Positions 24,714 through 33,658 of a stretch of DNA of 64,000 nucleotides are shown here, one piece after another. Below the pieces are notes generated by a model that saw only the letters and a list, made by a program, of their open reading frames with translations, was not told the origin of the DNA and searched no databases. The translations under genes and the position numbers were made by a program. How positions within the stretch are numbered: position 1 is the first letter of the stretch; each line of letters begins with the position of its first letter. This DNA comes from Mesorhizobium sp. L-2-11 (GTDB lineage Bacteria; Pseudomonadota; Alphaproteobacteria; Rhizobiales; Rhizobiaceae): assembly GCF_016756595.1 (NCBI RefSeq), contig NZ_AP023257.1, positions 2,434,001-2,498,000 on the forward strand. The letters are read 5' to 3'.

Positions 24714-25817
24714 ATGGCGGTTGCTTGGATCGGCAACCGGGAAACGCTGGTCGAGCGCGCGGCTGCACATGCCGCCGCGCTGTTGGGGTCGAGCCGGTGC
24801 CCGGTTTTCAGCCTGGATACGGATATACACGGCACCAGGGCGGCGATCGCGCTGGCTGAGCGGGTTGGCGCGGCATACGATCATGCCGATGGCGCGGTAG
24901 TTGCCCGGGAGGCCGCGCTTTTTACCGACAAAGGCGCGATGACCGTGGCGCCCGGCGAGACGCGACGGCGCGCCGATGTCGTGGTGATCGTCGGCGAACT
25001 CCCAAAAATCCATCATCAATTTGTCGGCGAACTCGCCGAGACGGTTCCCGATCTCTCTCCCCCCCTCTCAGGCAGGAATCGGCGCGAAATCTTTGTGGTC
25101 GGGTCGAACGAAACGACGGCGCCGCCATTGAGCAACGGGCGGACGGCGACGCTGCTGTTCTGCGGCGAGGCAAGCCTCGGCGCGACGCTGGCGGCGCTGC
25201 GGGCACAGTGGAGGGGGCGCCAGACATCGCAGCCGGTGTCGAATTTCGACGATTTCGCCAAAGCCCTGGAGGCTGCGCATTTTCCCGTCTTCCTGTTTTC
25301 AGGCGGCGCAACCGAAGGGCTGGCGCTGGAGATGCTGCACGGGCTGATCACCGATCTCAACCGCAAATCGCGGGCATCCGGCCTGCATCTGCCGGCGAGC
25401 GAAGATGGCTGGGGAAGCGCGCTCGCCTCGACCTGGATGACCGGTTTTCCGTTGCGAACCGGCTTTGCGCGCGGCTTGCCCGAATTCGATCCCTGGCGTT
25501 ACGATGTCGCGCGCATGATCGCTGCCGGCGAAGCCGACCTGCACCTGCGGATCTCGTCCTCAATCGTCCAGCCGCAGAAGAAAAGGAACCGCATGGCGCT
25601 GATCGCGCTGGCGAAAACGCAGCAGCCGGTCGCGGGCGCTGCGGTCACCATCGCCATCGGCGAAGCGGGCGTCGATCACCAGGCGGTGGTCTATTCCAGC
25701 CGCACCGGTTCGCTAAGGTCGGTCGACGCGCGAGCGGCGTCTGAACTGCCGTCTGCTGCGACTGTCATCCGGCTGGTTGCCAGTCATGTCTCCGCCGAGG
25801 CGGCGTTGCCATGCTGA
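24714..25817 (+). CDS. fhcB: Formyltransferase/hydrolase complex subunit B
   Basis: A 367-residue homologue of formylmethanofuran dehydrogenase subunit B (MAVAWIGNRETLVERAAAHA). In bacteria the FhcABCD complex transfers the formyl group from formyl-H4MPT to methylofuran and hydrolyses it to formate. FhcB is thought to be a structural remnant of the archaeal molybdopterin subunit. The protein is shorter than archaeal FwdB/FmdB and I see no iron-sulfur cysteine cluster. Visible blocks are VFSLDTDIHGTRAAIALAER and LASTWMTGFPLRTGFARG. It overlaps fhcA by 7 bp, giving the order fhcB-A-D-C. Confidence 0.9.
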   Translation: MAVAWIGNRETLVERAAAHAAALLGSSRCPVFSLDTDIHGTRAAIALAERVGAAYDHADGAVVAREAALFTDKGAMTVAPGETRRRADVVVIVGELPKIHHQFVGELAETVPDLSPPLSGRNRREIFVVGSNETTAPPLSNGRTATLLFCGEASLGATLAALRAQWRGRQTSQPVSNFDDFAKALEAAHFPVFLFSGGATEGLALEMLHGLITDLNRKSRASGLHLPASEDGWGSALASTWMTGFPLRTGFARGLPEFDPWRYDVARMIAAGEADLHLRISSSIVQPQKKRNRMALIALAKTQQPVAGAAVTIAIGEAGVDHQAVVYSSRTGSLRSVDARAASELPSAATVIRLVASHVSAEAALPC

Positions 25818-27442
25818 CGAAAATCGCCGGCGGCGACATCATCGATCCGGTCAACGGCCGTCTCGGCAAGGGCGACCTGTGGATCAGGGACGACAAGATC
25901 GTTGCGGCGCCGGCCGGCGGCTCTGCCGACCGGACCATCGACGCTGCCGGCTGCATCATCATGGCGGGCGCCATCGACATCCATTCCCACATCGGCGGCG
26001 GCAATGTGAATACGGCGCGGCTGCTGTTGCCCGAGCAGCATGCTGCGCACCAGGCGCGGCCGGCGACGACGCCGCTCTCCAATGCCGGCTGGTCGACCTT
26101 CCAGACCGGCTGCCTCTACGCCAAGATGGGTTTCACCACGGTGGTCGAGCCGGCGATGTCGCCGGGAGCAGCACTTCACACCCATCTCGAACTGGCCGAC
26201 ATCCCGATCATCGACAAGGCGACGCTGGCCATTCTCGGCAACGACGATTTCCTGCTGTCGATGATCCGCGACGACGCCTCCTCGCACATGATCGAGGACT
26301 ATGTCGCCTGGACGGTCGCCTCGACGCGGGCGCTTGGGGTCAAGGTGATCAATGCCGGTGCAGCGGCCGCCTTCAAGGAAAACGTCCGCACCTTCTCACT
26401 GGACGATGTGGTGCCTTCCTATGGCGTCAGCTCGCGCAAGATCGTCAAGACGCTGCAGGCGGCCGTCGACAGCCTTGGCGTCCCGCATCCGCTGCATGTC
26501 CATTGCAACAATCTGGGCAGCCCCGGATCGGCGGACACGGCGGCCGCGACGATCGCGGCGGCGGAGGGATTGCCGCTGCACCTCGCCCATCTCCAGTTCT
26601 ACGGCTACGGCATGGAAGGCAAGCGCAGGTTTTCCTCGGCCGCGGCGCGTCTTGCCGAACTGGTCAATGCGACGCCGGAAGTCACCATCGATATCGGCCA
26701 GGTGATGTTCGGCCAGACGGTCACCGTCTCCTCCGACGTCATGCGGCAGTTTTCGGCGCGTGGTAGCGCGCAGCCGAAGAAATCCGTCATTCATGACGGC
26801 GACGGCAATGGCGGCGGCATCGTGCCCTACCGCTATTCCAAGGATTTCTATGGCACGATGCAGTGGGCGATCGGGCTCGAGCTTTTTCTGCTGATCGACG
26901 ATCCGTGGCGTGTCTTCTTCACCACCGATCATCCCAACGGCGCGCCCTTCACCGCCTATCCGGCTTTGTTCGAGCTGCTGATGAGCCGGGAGGCGCGCAC
27001 CGAAATGATTGCCGGACTTTCACCTTCGGCCATGGCGCTCTCGACCCTTTCCGCGATCGACCGCGAATACACGTTCGAGGAAATCGCCATCATGACGCGC
27101 GCGGCCCCGGCCAGGCTGCTCGGGCTGACGGACCGCGGCCATCTCGGCGCCGGCGCTATCGCCGATATCGCTGTCTACCGCAGGGACCAAAATATCGCGA
27201 AAATGCTGGGGCAGGCGGCGTATGTCTTCAAGGACGGCGATCTCGTCGTGCAGGACGGAGAGATCACCCACTACCGCTGGGGCAAGGCGCTCAGGCTCAA
27301 TCCGTCGCCGGACAAGGCGATGCTGCGGCGCCTGGAGGATTATCACCAGCAGCGCTACGGCCTGTCGCTGGACTGGTTCGATTTTCCGGATTCGGCGGTC
27401 GCGCGCGAACAGCATTTCGGCGAGGTTGCATGCCGAACGTGA
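25811..27442 (+). CDS. fhcA: Formyltransferase/hydrolase complex subunit A (amidohydrolase)
   Basis: A 543-residue amidohydrolase-fold subunit starting MLTKIAGGDIIDPVNGRLGK. It hydrolyses N-formylmethylofuran to formate. Zinc-site candidates are the HSH pair in AIDIHSHIGGGN, PLHVHCNNLGSPG, LAHLQFYGYGMEGK and the aspartate in FTTDHPNGAPFTAYP. The length matches the family. It overlaps fhcB upstream and fhcD downstream (13 bp), so stoichiometric translation is expected. This is the catalytic hydrolase subunit. Confidence 0.95.
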   Translation: MLTKIAGGDIIDPVNGRLGKGDLWIRDDKIVAAPAGGSADRTIDAAGCIIMAGAIDIHSHIGGGNVNTARLLLPEQHAAHQARPATTPLSNAGWSTFQTGCLYAKMGFTTVVEPAMSPGAALHTHLELADIPIIDKATLAILGNDDFLLSMIRDDASSHMIEDYVAWTVASTRALGVKVINAGAAAAFKENVRTFSLDDVVPSYGVSSRKIVKTLQAAVDSLGVPHPLHVHCNNLGSPGSADTAAATIAAAEGLPLHLAHLQFYGYGMEGKRRFSSAAARLAELVNATPEVTIDIGQVMFGQTVTVSSDVMRQFSARGSAQPKKSVIHDGDGNGGGIVPYRYSKDFYGTMQWAIGLELFLLIDDPWRVFFTTDHPNGAPFTAYPALFELLMSREARTEMIAGLSPSAMALSTLSAIDREYTFEEIAIMTRAAPARLLGLTDRGHLGAGAIADIAVYRRDQNIAKMLGQAAYVFKDGDLVVQDGEITHYRWGKALRLNPSPDKAMLRRLEDYHQQRYGLSLDWFDFPDSAVAREQHFGEVACRT

Positions 27443-28338
27443 GCGTAAATGGCATCGTGATCGACGATACCTTTGCCGAGGCCTTCGGCATGCGCGCGAC
27501 CGCCATCATCATCACCGCCCCGAACCGGAAATGGGCGCGCCAGGCGGCGGTCACCATGACCGGCTTCGCCACCTCGGTGATCGGCTGCGGCTGCGAAGCG
27601 GCAATCGATGTCGAACTGCCGCCATCGGCGACGCCGGACGGCCGGCCCGGCTGCCGCGTGATGATTTTTGCGATGGGAACAGACGAGCTGCAGAAGCAAC
27701 TGCTCAATCGCGTCGGCCAGTGCGTCTTGACCTCGCCGGGTTCGGCCTGCTTCGCCGGACTGGAAGGCAGCGCCGCGTTGAAGCTCGGTTCGGCGCTGCG
27801 TTATTTCGGCGACGGTTGGCAGATCTCCAAGAAAATCGGCGGCAGGCATTTTTGGCGCGTTCCCGTCATGGACGGCGAATTCCTGTGCGAAGCAACGACC
27901 GGGCTGACCAAGGCTGCCGTCGGCGGCGGCAATTTCTTCGTCATGGCTGAAACCAGCGCCAGGGCCTTGCTCGCCGCCGAGGTCGCGGTTGCCGCGATAG
28001 GCCTGGTGCCGGGCGCGATCGTGCCATTTCCGGGCGGCATCGCCCGTTCGGGTTCCAAGATCGGCGGTAAATACAAGGGCATGATCGCCTCGGCCAACGA
28101 AGCCTACGCGCCGACACTGCGCGGCGTCGTCAGGAGTGAGCTCGGCGCCGACATCAACGCCGTGCTGGAAATCGTCATCGACGGCGAGACCAACGACGCC
28201 GTTGCCGCCGCGATGAGGGCCGGCATCAAGGCCGTCATCGAGCTCGGGCCGAAGCGAGGCGCGGTTCGCATCAGCGCCGGCAATTACGGCGGCAAGCTCG
28301 GCAAGTTCATCTATTCGCTGAAGGATATGCTGCCGTGA
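27430..28338 (+). CDS. fhcD: Formylmethanofuran-H4MPT formyltransferase (complex subunit D)
   Basis: A 302-residue Ftr homologue starting MPNVSVNGIVIDDTFAEAFG at ATG 27430, within the 3' end of fhcA. It moves the formyl group between H4MPT and methylofuran inside the Fhc complex. Conserved stretches include MRATAIIITAPNRKWARQA, CGCEAAIDVELPPSATPDGR, GGRHFWRVPVMDGEF and AGNYGGKLGKFIY at the C-terminus. Length and motifs are normal. Confidence 0.96.
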   Translation: MPNVSVNGIVIDDTFAEAFGMRATAIIITAPNRKWARQAAVTMTGFATSVIGCGCEAAIDVELPPSATPDGRPGCRVMIFAMGTDELQKQLLNRVGQCVLTSPGSACFAGLEGSAALKLGSALRYFGDGWQISKKIGGRHFWRVPVMDGEFLCEATTGLTKAAVGGGNFFVMAETSARALLAAEVAVAAIGLVPGAIVPFPGGIARSGSKIGGKYKGMIASANEAYAPTLRGVVRSELGADINAVLEIVIDGETNDAVAAAMRAGIKAVIELGPKRGAVRISAGNYGGKLGKFIYSLKDMLP

Positions 28339-29144
28339 AAGCGCTGACCTTCACCCTTGTCGCCGAGCCGCCCGAGCGCCTTGATCTGTCGCTGCTGACG
28401 GCCGAGCGGCTTGCCGGGATCGAAAGGCGCGATTTCGAAAAAATCCGGATCGGCATGTCGAAACATGGATCGAAGGTCGGCGATATTTTTCGCGTCGCCG
28501 GCAACAACCTGCTGGACGTCGTCTTCGAAGGCGGCAGCGCGCGCCTCGACCGGGTGGCGGAAGGCATGCGGGGCGGTTCGGTTCGCGTCGTCGGCGATGC
28601 CGGCGCCCAGGCCGGGCGCGCCATGCGCGGCGGCACGCTGACGATCGAAGGCAATGCGGGTCCACATGCCGGCTCCGGCATGCGCGGTGGCAGGCTTGAA
28701 ATAACCGGCAATGCCGGCGATCACCTTGGTGGGCCGCTCGCCGGCGAACTGGCCGGCATGAATGGCGGCGTGCTGATCGTCAGGGGCAAAGCCGGCGCCT
28801 TTGCCGCCGACCGCATGCGGCGCGGCCTGATCGCCGTGCTGAAAGGCTCAGGCGATCATCCCGGCAGCCGCATGATCGCCGGCACGCTGGTGGTGGCCGG
28901 TGGCGCCGGCGAGATGCCCGGCTATCTGATGCGGCGAGGTTCGATCCTTCTCGACCGCGCGCCGAAAAGCCTGTCGCCGAGCTTCGTCGAATGCGGCGCG
29001 CCGGAGAGCGTCTTTGCCGCCCTCATCGATCGCCATCTGATCGCCGAGGGTATTTTGAAACGGCCGCTGCTGGGCAACGCGCCGCAGAGATATGGCGGCG
29101 ACAACGCAGTGCTTGGCATGGGCGAGGTTCTTTTCCCTCGCTGA
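28335..29144 (+). CDS. fhcC: Formyltransferase/hydrolase complex subunit C
   Basis: A 269-residue subunit starting at GTG 28335, overlapping the fhcD stop (GTGA). The central part is a right-handed beta-helix of repeated glycine motifs such as GMRGGSVRVVGDAGAQAGRA, AMRGGTLTIEGNAGPHAG and GMRGGRLEITGNAGDHLG, as in FwdC and the glutamate synthase C-terminal domain. It is a structural subunit of the Fhc complex. It ends the fhc operon; the next gene is convergent. Confidence 0.93.
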   Translation: MKALTFTLVAEPPERLDLSLLTAERLAGIERRDFEKIRIGMSKHGSKVGDIFRVAGNNLLDVVFEGGSARLDRVAEGMRGGSVRVVGDAGAQAGRAMRGGTLTIEGNAGPHAGSGMRGGRLEITGNAGDHLGGPLAGELAGMNGGVLIVRGKAGAFAADRMRRGLIAVLKGSGDHPGSRMIAGTLVVAGGAGEMPGYLMRRGSILLDRAPKSLSPSFVECGAPESVFAALIDRHLIAEGILKRPLLGNAPQRYGGDNAVLGMGEVLFPR

Positions 29145-29182
29145 GGCGCCGCTGATAACGGCCGGCATGTCTGCGGGGACGG

Positions 29183-30007
29183 TCAACGGTCGTCGTTGGC
29201 AATCAGTTTCGCCAGGCAATCACCCGCCTGGCTCTGGGGCATGCCGAGATCCCTGACACTGTCCATGTGGCTGCGGTTGGTGAGAACAAGCGAAATTACC
29301 GACGAACCCTGCTGCAGCAGGTGCTCCTTGAATCGATCTGCCTGCTGATGGAAAGGCGGCGTCTCGTTGGCTCCGACCAGGACCATCGCCCTGGTTTGAG
29401 GATCATGCCGATGGGCAAGCGGTGTAAAGCTGGCGACTTCCTCATCGGTGATTGCAATCTCGTTGGCGAGAAAGGAGTTTTGGAGCGGTTTCAGATCGTA
29501 GAGCCCGCCGAGCAGAAGGGCTGACCGCACATTGGAGGGGGTATGGTCGCTGTTGAACAGGAACGTCGAAAGATGTGCTCCGGCCGAATGACCGCTGACG
29601 GTCAGGTCTGCCGGGTTTCCGCCATGGTCGGCGATATTGTCCTGAACCCACCGCTTGGCGCGGCGGACCTGGTCGACGATCGTCGCCATTCTCACCTTCG
29701 GCATCAGAGCATAGTCGACGATGACGGCAATCGCACCGGCCTGGGTAATCGTCGCCGCGACGTATGAGTAGTCGCGCTTGGAGAACATCCTCCAGTAGCC
29801 GCCATGGATGAACATGTGCACCGGCAGGCCGCTTCGTTTGCCCGGGGGAAAGAACAGGTCGATGGTTTCGGTCCGATCCGGCCCATAGGCAATGTCGGCA
29901 GTCATTGGAATGGTTGCGCGAACGGCCTCGCTGCGGTGAACGATGTCCTGGACGATTTGATCGAAATCCGCGACATGGTCGCGGATGCGGAACGGATCGT
30001 TTTGCAC
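29183..30007 (-). CDS. Alpha/beta hydrolase (arylformamidase/BD-FAE-like esterase)
   Basis: About 274 residues from GTG 30007, which follows GGAGG closely. Oxyanion motif HMFIHGGYWRMFSKRDYSY, nucleophile elbow SGHSAGAHLSTFL with Ser, and a late His in LTNRSHMDSVRDLG make a complete triad (the Asp is probably near VLVGANETPP). The family hydrolyses small esters, lactones or formamides. It is the third gene of the operon with the alcohol and aldehyde dehydrogenases (11 bp gap), so it may open a lactone or ester to give a hydroxy acid. The substrate is not readable from sequence. Confidence 0.82.
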   Translation of the reverse strand: MQNDPFRIRDHVADFDQIVQDIVHRSEAVRATIPMTADIAYGPDRTETIDLFFPPGKRSGLPVHMFIHGGYWRMFSKRDYSYVAATITQAGAIAVIVDYALMPKVRMATIVDQVRRAKRWVQDNIADHGGNPADLTVSGHSAGAHLSTFLFNSDHTPSNVRSALLLGGLYDLKPLQNSFLANEIAITDEEVASFTPLAHRHDPQTRAMVLVGANETPPFHQQADRFKEHLLQQGSSVISLVLTNRSHMDSVRDLGMPQSQAGDCLAKLIANDDR

Positions 30008-30018
30008 TCTTCCTCCGC

Positions 30019-31506
30019 TCAGATGCTGATGGCGAGGTATTTCGCCTCCATGAACTCGGCAATGCCGTGATGCTGGCCGCCCTCGCGGCCGAGGCCGCTC
30101 TGCTTGACCCCGCCGAACGGTGCTGCCGGATCGGACATCAGGCCGCGGTTGAGAGCGATCATCCCGGCTTCGATGCTGGATGCCACCCGCATTCCACGTT
30201 GAAGATCGCGCGTGTAGATGTAGGCGGCAAGACCGTATTCGGTGTCGTTGGCGCGGGCGATGATTTCGGCTTCCGTTTCGAATCTCGAGATCGGCGCCAC
30301 CGGCCCAAAAATCTCCTCGTGCGCCATCTCCGCCTCGGCCGGGACGTCGCAGAGCACGGTCGGCGGATAGTAGTATCCCGTTCCCGAGCCTGCCTCGCCT
30401 CCGCACAGCACCCGCGCGCCACGGGCGACAGCATCGTTGACCAGGCGGTCGATCTTGTCGACGGCCTTCCTGGTGATCATCGGACCGCACTCCGTGGCCG
30501 CGTCCGGGCCGGCGCCGATCTTGAGTGCCGACATCCGCCTGGCGAGGTTTTTGCAAAACGCATCGTAGACGCCGGACTGGACATAGATGCGGTTTGCGGC
30601 CGTGCAGGCCTCGCCGGCGTTGCGCATCTTCGCCACCATCGCGCCATCGACCGCCGCGTCGAGGTCCGCGTCGTCGAACACGAGGAATGGCGCGTTGCCG
30701 CCAAGTTCCATCGAACACGAAACCACGTGCTTTGCGGCCTCGGCCAGCAGAACGCGCCCGACATCAGTCGAACCGGTAAAGGAGAGTTTGCGCACCCGCG
30801 GATCGGCCAGCATCGCGGCCGTCACCGGGCCGGGCTTGGAGGTTGTCAGAACGTTGACAACCCCCGGCGGGACACCCGCTTCTTCATATAGGGCGGCAAG
30901 CGCGTAGGCGGTGAGCGGGGTCTCGCTGGCCGGCTTCAAGATCACTGTGCAGCCTGCAGCCAAAGCGGGCGCGATCTTGCGCGTCGCCATGGCGGCAGGA
31001 AAATTCCAGGGTGTGACAAGGACGCAGATGCCGATCGGCTCGTAGTCGACGACGATGCGGTTGGTGCCGGAAGGCGCCATGCCGAATTCGCCGGTGATGC
31101 GAACTGCTTCCTCGGCATTCCAGCGAAAGAATTCCGCGGCATAGGCGATTTCGCCACGCGCGTCCCGCAGTGCCTTGCCGTTTTCCAGCGAGATCAGTGT
31201 GGCCAGCGTCTCGGAACGCTGCGTCATCAGCTCGAAGCAGCGTCTGAGGATTTCGGAACGCTTGCGCGGCGCCGTCGTGCGCCAGCCATCGGCGGCCTTG
31301 GCCGCAGCCTCGACGGCGGCTGCGGCATCTTCGATCGTCGCATCGGGAACCGCAGCGATCACCGCCTCGGTGGAAGGGTCGACAACCCCGATTTCCCTGC
31401 CGTCGGTGGATTGCCGCCATTGGCCGCCGATATACAAGCCGTGGGAGAATCTATGGAAACCGGCAGTGTCCTGCTCGTCCTCCAGCAGCTGATGCGATAT
31501 GTTCAT
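30019..31506 (-). CDS. NAD(P)-dependent succinate-semialdehyde-type aldehyde dehydrogenase
   Basis: A 495-residue ALDH starting MNISHQLLEDEQDTAGFHRF. The NAD-binding segment is LVTPWNFPAAMATRKIAPAL, the Rossmann glycine region FTGSTDVGRVL, the general base Glu in CSMELGGNAPFLVFDDA and the catalytic Cys in NAGEACTAANRIYV. The overall pattern is GabD-like. It would oxidise a semialdehyde to the acid, consistent with succinate semialdehyde to succinate. It lies 18 bp after the Fe-type alcohol dehydrogenase. Confidence 0.88.
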   Translation of the reverse strand: MNISHQLLEDEQDTAGFHRFSHGLYIGGQWRQSTDGREIGVVDPSTEAVIAAVPDATIEDAAAAVEAAAKAADGWRTTAPRKRSEILRRCFELMTQRSETLATLISLENGKALRDARGEIAYAAEFFRWNAEEAVRITGEFGMAPSGTNRIVVDYEPIGICVLVTPWNFPAAMATRKIAPALAAGCTVILKPASETPLTAYALAALYEEAGVPPGVVNVLTTSKPGPVTAAMLADPRVRKLSFTGSTDVGRVLLAEAAKHVVSCSMELGGNAPFLVFDDADLDAAVDGAMVAKMRNAGEACTAANRIYVQSGVYDAFCKNLARRMSALKIGAGPDAATECGPMITRKAVDKIDRLVNDAVARGARVLCGGEAGSGTGYYYPPTVLCDVPAEAEMAHEEIFGPVAPISRFETEAEIIARANDTEYGLAAYIYTRDLQRGMRVASSIEAGMIALNRGLMSDPAAPFGGVKQSGLGREGGQHHGIAEFMEAKYLAISI

Positions 31507-31524
31507 GGCCTGCTCCTCGATTGC

Positions 31525-32751
31525 TCACATGACAGAGGCGGCGAGGTCGCCATCATAGGCGGCCTGGATCAGGCCCCGCATGGCCGCCGGATCGAATGGA
31601 CGCGGATTGTTCTTGATGAGACGGTCGATGCCGAGCGCCTGTTCGGCCGTCCAATCGAGCTTGTCGGCGGGGAGCCCGAGCCTGGCCAGCGTAGGCGTGA
31701 TCCCGATCGCTGCAAACAGCCGGGCGACCTCGTCGATCGTCGCGTCGGCCATCTCAGCGGTGCTCCGGTCCTTGCCGTCGAGACCAAGGGCAAGGCCGAT
31801 CTCGGCCATCTCGGCGGCCGCGGCGGCCCGGTTGTACTTCATGACATACGGCAGCATGGTGGCGACACCCAGCCCGTGCGCGGTGTGGGTAAGGGCTCCG
31901 ACCGGATACTGCACCGCGTGCGCCGCCGCCGTTCCGGCAGTGCCGAACGCGCAGCCGGCTGCAAGCGCCCCCATCATCACATCGGTGCGAGCGTCCTCGT
32001 CGGCCGGATCGCGGTATGCCTTCTCGAGACTGCGGCCAAGCAGCTTGATCGCGAGCAGCGCAAAATGATCGGTCAGAGCGCTCTTGCCGATGAAGACATG
32101 CTGTTGCGGCAGGCTGGGGTCGGTGCCGCGCCTGGCGGCGGTAAAGGCCTCGACCGCGTGCGTCAGCGCGTCTGCGCCGGCGATCGCCGTCAGCCCCGGG
32201 GGACATGTCATCGTCAGTTCCGGGTCGCAGATGGCGGCTGCCACGATCAGATGCGGGCTGGAGATGCCTACCTTCATTGTGCGATCCGGATCGGAGATCA
32301 CCGCGACAGGGGTCACTTCCGAGCCGGTGCCGGCTGTCGTCGGCACCGCGATCAGCGGCAGCGTCGGACCGGGCACCTTGAACTCGCCGTAGTAGTCCTG
32401 CAGCAGGCCGCCGTGACTGATGAGCAACGCGGCGCATTTGGCCATGTCGAGACAGCTGCCGCCGCCGATGCCGATCACCATGTCGGGCGCAAAATCCCGC
32501 GCCTCCTCGACGCAGACGGCAACCGTATCGCGCGGCACATCGGGCTGCACACGATCGTGCACCAGCACAGCGATCGATGCGCCCTCGAGCGCCGCGATGA
32601 TCTCGGAGAAGGCGACAGTTGCGGCAAAGCGCTCGTCCGTGCAGACCAGAGCGCGACGGCCGAGCCTGGCCGCAACGGTTGCAATGACTTGGCGCTGACC
32701 CTTGCCGAAGAGGATTTCACGCGGCAGCCTTATGGCAGCGAAAAGGCTCAT
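31525..32751 (-). CDS. Iron-containing alcohol dehydrogenase
   Basis: A 408-residue group III dehydrogenase starting MSLFAAIRLPREILFGKGQR. The NAD-binding site is VIGIGGGSCLDMAK, followed by PTTAGTGSEVTPVAVI. Metal ligands are expected in ADALTHAVEAF and LTHTAHGLGVATMLP. It would oxidise a primary or hydroxy-acid alcohol to the aldehyde handled by the next gene. It is the first gene of the operon and divergent from the GntR gene; the spacer carries an inverted repeat. Confidence 0.88.
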   Translation of the reverse strand: MSLFAAIRLPREILFGKGQRQVIATVAARLGRRALVCTDERFAATVAFSEIIAALEGASIAVLVHDRVQPDVPRDTVAVCVEEARDFAPDMVIGIGGGSCLDMAKCAALLISHGGLLQDYYGEFKVPGPTLPLIAVPTTAGTGSEVTPVAVISDPDRTMKVGISSPHLIVAAAICDPELTMTCPPGLTAIAGADALTHAVEAFTAARRGTDPSLPQQHVFIGKSALTDHFALLAIKLLGRSLEKAYRDPADEDARTDVMMGALAAGCAFGTAGTAAAHAVQYPVGALTHTAHGLGVATMLPYVMKYNRAAAAAEMAEIGLALGLDGKDRSTAEMADATIDEVARLFAAIGITPTLARLGLPADKLDWTAEQALGIDRLIKNNPRPFDPAAMRGLIQAAYDGDLAASVM

Positions 32752-32810
32752 GTTCTTGCGTCCCTCGATGGTGGTGGAAAGGCGAAAGCTCGCCGAACTC
32801 GGTCCCAAAA

Positions 32811-32843
32811 ATATCCTCTATTAAATCGTATAGGATATAGGAT
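32811..32843. promoter_or_regulatory. Candidate GntR operator in the divergent spacer
   Basis: A 7-bp inverted repeat, ATATCCT (32811-32817) and AGGATAT (32832-32838), lies in an AT-rich patch, overlapping a direct TAGGATA/TAGGATT repeat (32831-32843). It sits between the divergent alcohol dehydrogenase and GntR starts, where autoregulated FCD-type GntR proteins usually bind. Binding is inferred. Confidence 0.45.
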
Positions 32844-32893
32844 TGTATTGAGCGAAGCATCGTGTTAGCCAGTGGTCCTGTCAAGAGGCAAAG

Positions 32894-33595
32894 ATGCAGG
32901 TCACGAACGCAAGCAACGCCCGAGAAGTCGACCCCGCCGGCGGGCGCATCCAGCGATCCACCAGCCTGGTTGAGGACGTCTATGAAGCGATCTTCGCGCA
33001 ACTCATGTCGCTGAAGATCGCGCCTGGCTCACGGATCACCGTCGACAGTCTGGTCAAGGAACTCGACGTCTCCCACACGCCAATCCGTGAAGCGCTTGGC
33101 CGCCTCGAAGGCGAAGGCCTTGTGCTGAAGACACATTTGATCGGCTACCGCGCCGCGCCGCAGATAACCAGGCGCCGATTTGACGAACTCTATGAGCTTC
33201 GCCTGCTGCTCGAGCCGCATGCGGCGGCCAAAGCAGCCGCATTGATGGATGAGACGAAACTTGCGGTGCTTGAGGAGTCAGCAGGCGGCATGGCGCGCCG
33301 CGAAGGCAAGGATGAACGGCTGCGTTACTCCAATTTTGCGCGGCAGGACGCCATCTTCCACGACCGGATCATGGAATTTGCCAACAATGAACTGGTGCGC
33401 GAGACCCTCGCCTTCCAGCATACCCACTTCCACATCTTCCGCCTGATGTTCCATTCGCGCGTCACCGAGGAAGCGCTCGACGAGCATCAGGCCATCCTGG
33501 CCGCCTTCGCCGCCTCCGACCCCGCTGCAGCGGAACAGGCGATGCGCCGTCATATCGAGCATTCCCGTGATCGTTTGCTGCCGGCGTTCGATTGA
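32894..33595 (+). CDS. GntR family transcriptional regulator (FCD/FadR-type)
   Basis: A 233-residue regulator. The N-terminal winged helix includes LVEDVYEAIFAQLMSLKIAPG and the recognition region VSHTPIREALGRLEGEGLV. The C-terminal FCD ligand domain has ELYELRLLLEPHAA, then NFARQDAIFHDRIMEFANNE and HQAILAAFAASDPAAAEQAM with metal-binding Asp/His positions. It is divergent from the three-gene dehydrogenase operon and probably represses it until a pathway acid binds. Confidence 0.9.
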   Translation: MQVTNASNAREVDPAGGRIQRSTSLVEDVYEAIFAQLMSLKIAPGSRITVDSLVKELDVSHTPIREALGRLEGEGLVLKTHLIGYRAAPQITRRRFDELYELRLLLEPHAAAKAAALMDETKLAVLEESAGGMARREGKDERLRYSNFARQDAIFHDRIMEFANNELVRETLAFQHTHFHIFRLMFHSRVTEEALDEHQAILAAFAASDPAAAEQAMRRHIEHSRDRLLPAFD

Positions 33596-33658
33596 GATTC
33601 GCGCCGCCGGCTAGTCAATGCCCGCCCCCCCTTCCATCCACAAAACGAGGAACCGACC

